DNA of 6,168 nt from an uncultured Collinsella sp. (lineage in GTDB: Bacteria; Actinomycetota; Coriobacteriia; Coriobacteriales; Coriobacteriaceae): positions 1 to 6,168 of the forward strand of contig CAUBWQ010000059.1 of assembly GCA_958439775.1 (NCBI GenBank), written 5' to 3'. Each line of letters starts with the position of its first letter. Within the stretch, counting starts at the first letter, position 1. The position numbers and the translations under genes were made by a program. This document shows positions 4,782 through 6,168 of this stretch, in pieces. Under the pieces are notes generated by a model. The model had not been told where the DNA came from. It made no database searches and worked only from the letters and a program-made list of their open reading frames with translations.

Positions 4782-6168
4782 TTGAATTATCTGAGTGAGA
4801 TGCTCAAATTGCCGGTCTTGGACGTCGACGGCGAAAAGCTCGGCGTGGTTAACGATTTTGGCATTGCAACCGGCGAAGTTTTTCCGCACGTGACGTCGCT
4901 CGCGTTCCGCGGTCCCGGCAAGACGCCGTTTATGATCAGCTGGCGCAAATGGGTCGACCGTATCGACGAGACGGGCGTACACCTTAAGACGTCGGCCACC
5001 GAAATCCGTTTTTCGTACCTGCAGCCGACCGAACTCTTGCTTGCCCGCGACGTGCTTAACAAGCAGATTGTCGACACGCAGGGCATGAAGGTCGTGCGCG
5101 TAAACGACATCAAGTTTTCCATGTCGGGCGAAAATCAGCTGCGCCTGCTGGGTGCCGAAGTTGGTGCCCGCGGTCTGCTGCGCGCGATCAGCCCCACACT
5201 TGAGCATGTCGTCGAGGGCTTTATGAAACACCTGGGTATGCCGCTCAGCGAGGACATTATCGCCTGGTCTTACATGGACCTGCTCGACCGTTCGACTAAG
5301 AACATCCAGCTCTCGGTGTCGCACAAGACGCTTGGCGAGCTGCATCCTGCCGACATTGCCGACATCATCGAGCAGCTCGACCCGCGCCTGCGTGCGCAGG
5401 TGTTCGCGCAGCTCGACACCGCCCAGGCCGCCGAGGCCATCTCGGAGTTCGATGACGACGAGCTCATGACCGAGATGCTCGAGGGCCTGTCCGATACGGA
5501 CGCATCGTCGATGCTTGCCATGATGGACCCGGACGACGCTGCCGACCTGATCGATGAGCTCGATTATGAGAAGGCCGAGAAGCTCCTGCGCCTGATGGGC
5601 GTCAAGGAGGAGAAGGCGATTCGTAACCTGCTGGGCTATGAGGACAACACCGCCGGCCGCATCATGACCTCGGAGTTTGTCTCGCTGCCCGCCACGGCGA
5701 CGGTCGGCGATGCCATCGAGGCGATTCGCAAACTCGATGAGGACTTCGAGAGCGTCTATTACGTCTATACCGAGGATCCGAGCGGCATGCTGACGGGCGT
5801 GCTCTCGCTGCGCACGCTGATCGTGGCCGACCGCGACGCCACGCTGGGCCAGCTCGCCTATCGCGATCTGGTCTATGTGTCGCCCGACGAGGACCAGGAA
5901 GACGTGACGGACGAGATGACCAAGTACGACCTGGTTGCCATCCCTGTCTGCGACGAGAACCGTCATATCCTGGGTATCGTGACCTTCGACGACGCCATGG
6001 ACGTTATCGCCGAGGAGCATCAGGAGGACCTGCAGATCGCCGGTGTCGGTTCGGGCGATAGCGCGTCGGACGACTCGACGAACGTGCTCAGCTGGTTCGT
6101 GCATCGTCAGTACTGGGTCGTCGTGTGGGGCATCGCCTCGTGCATTATGGCGACGGTGCTGGGGACGG
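4782..6168 (+). CDS. mgtE: MgtE-family Mg2+ transporter with N-terminal PRC-barrel repeats, 5' part
   Basis: Open to the right edge (462 codons visible); the membrane domain is mostly outside. An in-frame TGA at 4767-4769 limits the start. TTG 4782 is chosen because GGGGAG (4771-4776) sits 5 bases before it and the product then begins MNYLSEMLKLPVLDVDGEKLG, a normal PRC-barrel opening; ATG 4800 is 23 bases from that site. Residues about 3-75 and 80-145 are two PRC-barrel-like units. Residues about 187-290 are MgtE_N (LHPADIADIIEQLD, MDPDDAADLIDEL). A CBS pair follows at about 293-415 (NTAGRIMTSEF, GVLSLRTLI, AIPVCDENRHILGIVTFDDAMDVI). Hydrophobic sequence from about 444 (YWVVVWGIASCIMATVLGT) is the first helix. 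In MgtE the cytosolic N and CBS domains bind Mg2+ and close the pore at high Mg2+. The M-box leader adds a second layer of Mg2+ control. Confidence 0.93.
   Translation, partial: MNYLSEMLKLPVLDVDGEKLGVVNDFGIATGEVFPHVTSLAFRGPGKTPFMISWRKWVDRIDETGVHLKTSATEIRFSYLQPTELLLARDVLNKQIVDTQGMKVVRVNDIKFSMSGENQLRLLGAEVGARGLLRAISPTLEHVVEGFMKHLGMPLSEDIIAWSYMDLLDRSTKNIQLSVSHKTLGELHPADIADIIEQLDPRLRAQVFAQLDTAQAAEAISEFDDDELMTEMLEGLSDTDASSMLAMMDPDDAADLIDELDYEKAEKLLRLMGVKEEKAIRNLLGYEDNTAGRIMTSEFVSLPATATVGDAIEAIRKLDEDFESVYYVYTEDPSGMLTGVLSLRTLIVADRDATLGQLAYRDLVYVSPDEDQEDVTDEMTKYDLVAIPVCDENRHILGIVTFDDAMDVIAEEHQEDLQIAGVGSGDSASDDSTNVLSWFVHRQYWVVVWGIASCIMATVLGT

Noticed and set aside
4800..4802. ATG 4800 as the mgtE start
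   Set aside because: It is too far (23 bases) from GGGGAG, and would cut the first residues of the PRC-barrel unit that TTG 4782 supplies.
4599..6104. 501-residue open frame on the - strand opposite mgtE
   Set aside because: It mirrors a clearly recognisable MgtE gene; its protein is His/Arg/Val-rich shadow sequence with no motif. Long antisense frames are common in GC-rich DNA.
1..6168. CRISPR array, tRNA or rRNA, transposase or phage genes
   Set aside because: I looked for spaced direct repeats, cloverleaf signatures and integrase or transposase motifs on both strands and saw none.

Overview
The window is about 6.2 kb of GC-rich bacterial DNA with every recognisable gene on the + strand. 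G/C-ending codons, strong AGGAG-type ribosome binding sites and the mix of gene families suggest a high-GC actinobacterium, most likely a gut member of the Coriobacteriia (Collinsella-like). That assignment is inferred from style and recalled protein resemblance; there is no rRNA marker.

Layout, left to right. (1) The 3' part of a CorC/HlyC (CNNM-type) membrane protein gene, with two CBS domains and the CorC_HlyC domain; its membrane part lies before the window. (2) 24 bases later, a 277-residue protein whose first ~135 residues look like a free-standing copy of the N-terminal domain of cyanophycin synthetase (CphA), with the HxxEHxxxE metal-site motif intact, followed by a long acidic Ala/Pro/Glu-rich tail. 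(3) A promoter with a perfect TATAAT drives a two-gene unit: a small YtxH-type membrane protein and, overlapping it by one base (TAATG), a protein with two PRC-barrel-like units. A strong hairpin terminator ends it. (4) A membrane-anchored NodB (polysaccharide deacetylase)-like gene, split by a net +1 frameshift near base 3720. Its NodB domain has also lost the canonical metal-binding and catalytic residues. (5) A 374-base intergenic stretch: a GGGGAC...GTCCC element with a near-perfect internal palindrome just after the NodB stop, an extended -10 promoter, and a divergent M-box (ykoK) Mg2+ riboswitch. (6) The 5' part of an MgtE Mg2+ transporter gene, with PRC-barrel repeats, MgtE_N, two CBS domains and the start of the first membrane helix, running off the right edge.

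Genes at both edges belong to Mg2+-transport families: a CorC/CNNM-type protein (often Mg2+ efflux or resistance) and MgtE (uptake) behind a Mg2+-sensing leader. The middle genes concern the cell envelope. The most unusual items are the stand-alone CphA N-domain protein, the degenerate and frameshifted NodB protein, and a possible ribosome-site-sequestering switch in the M-box leader.
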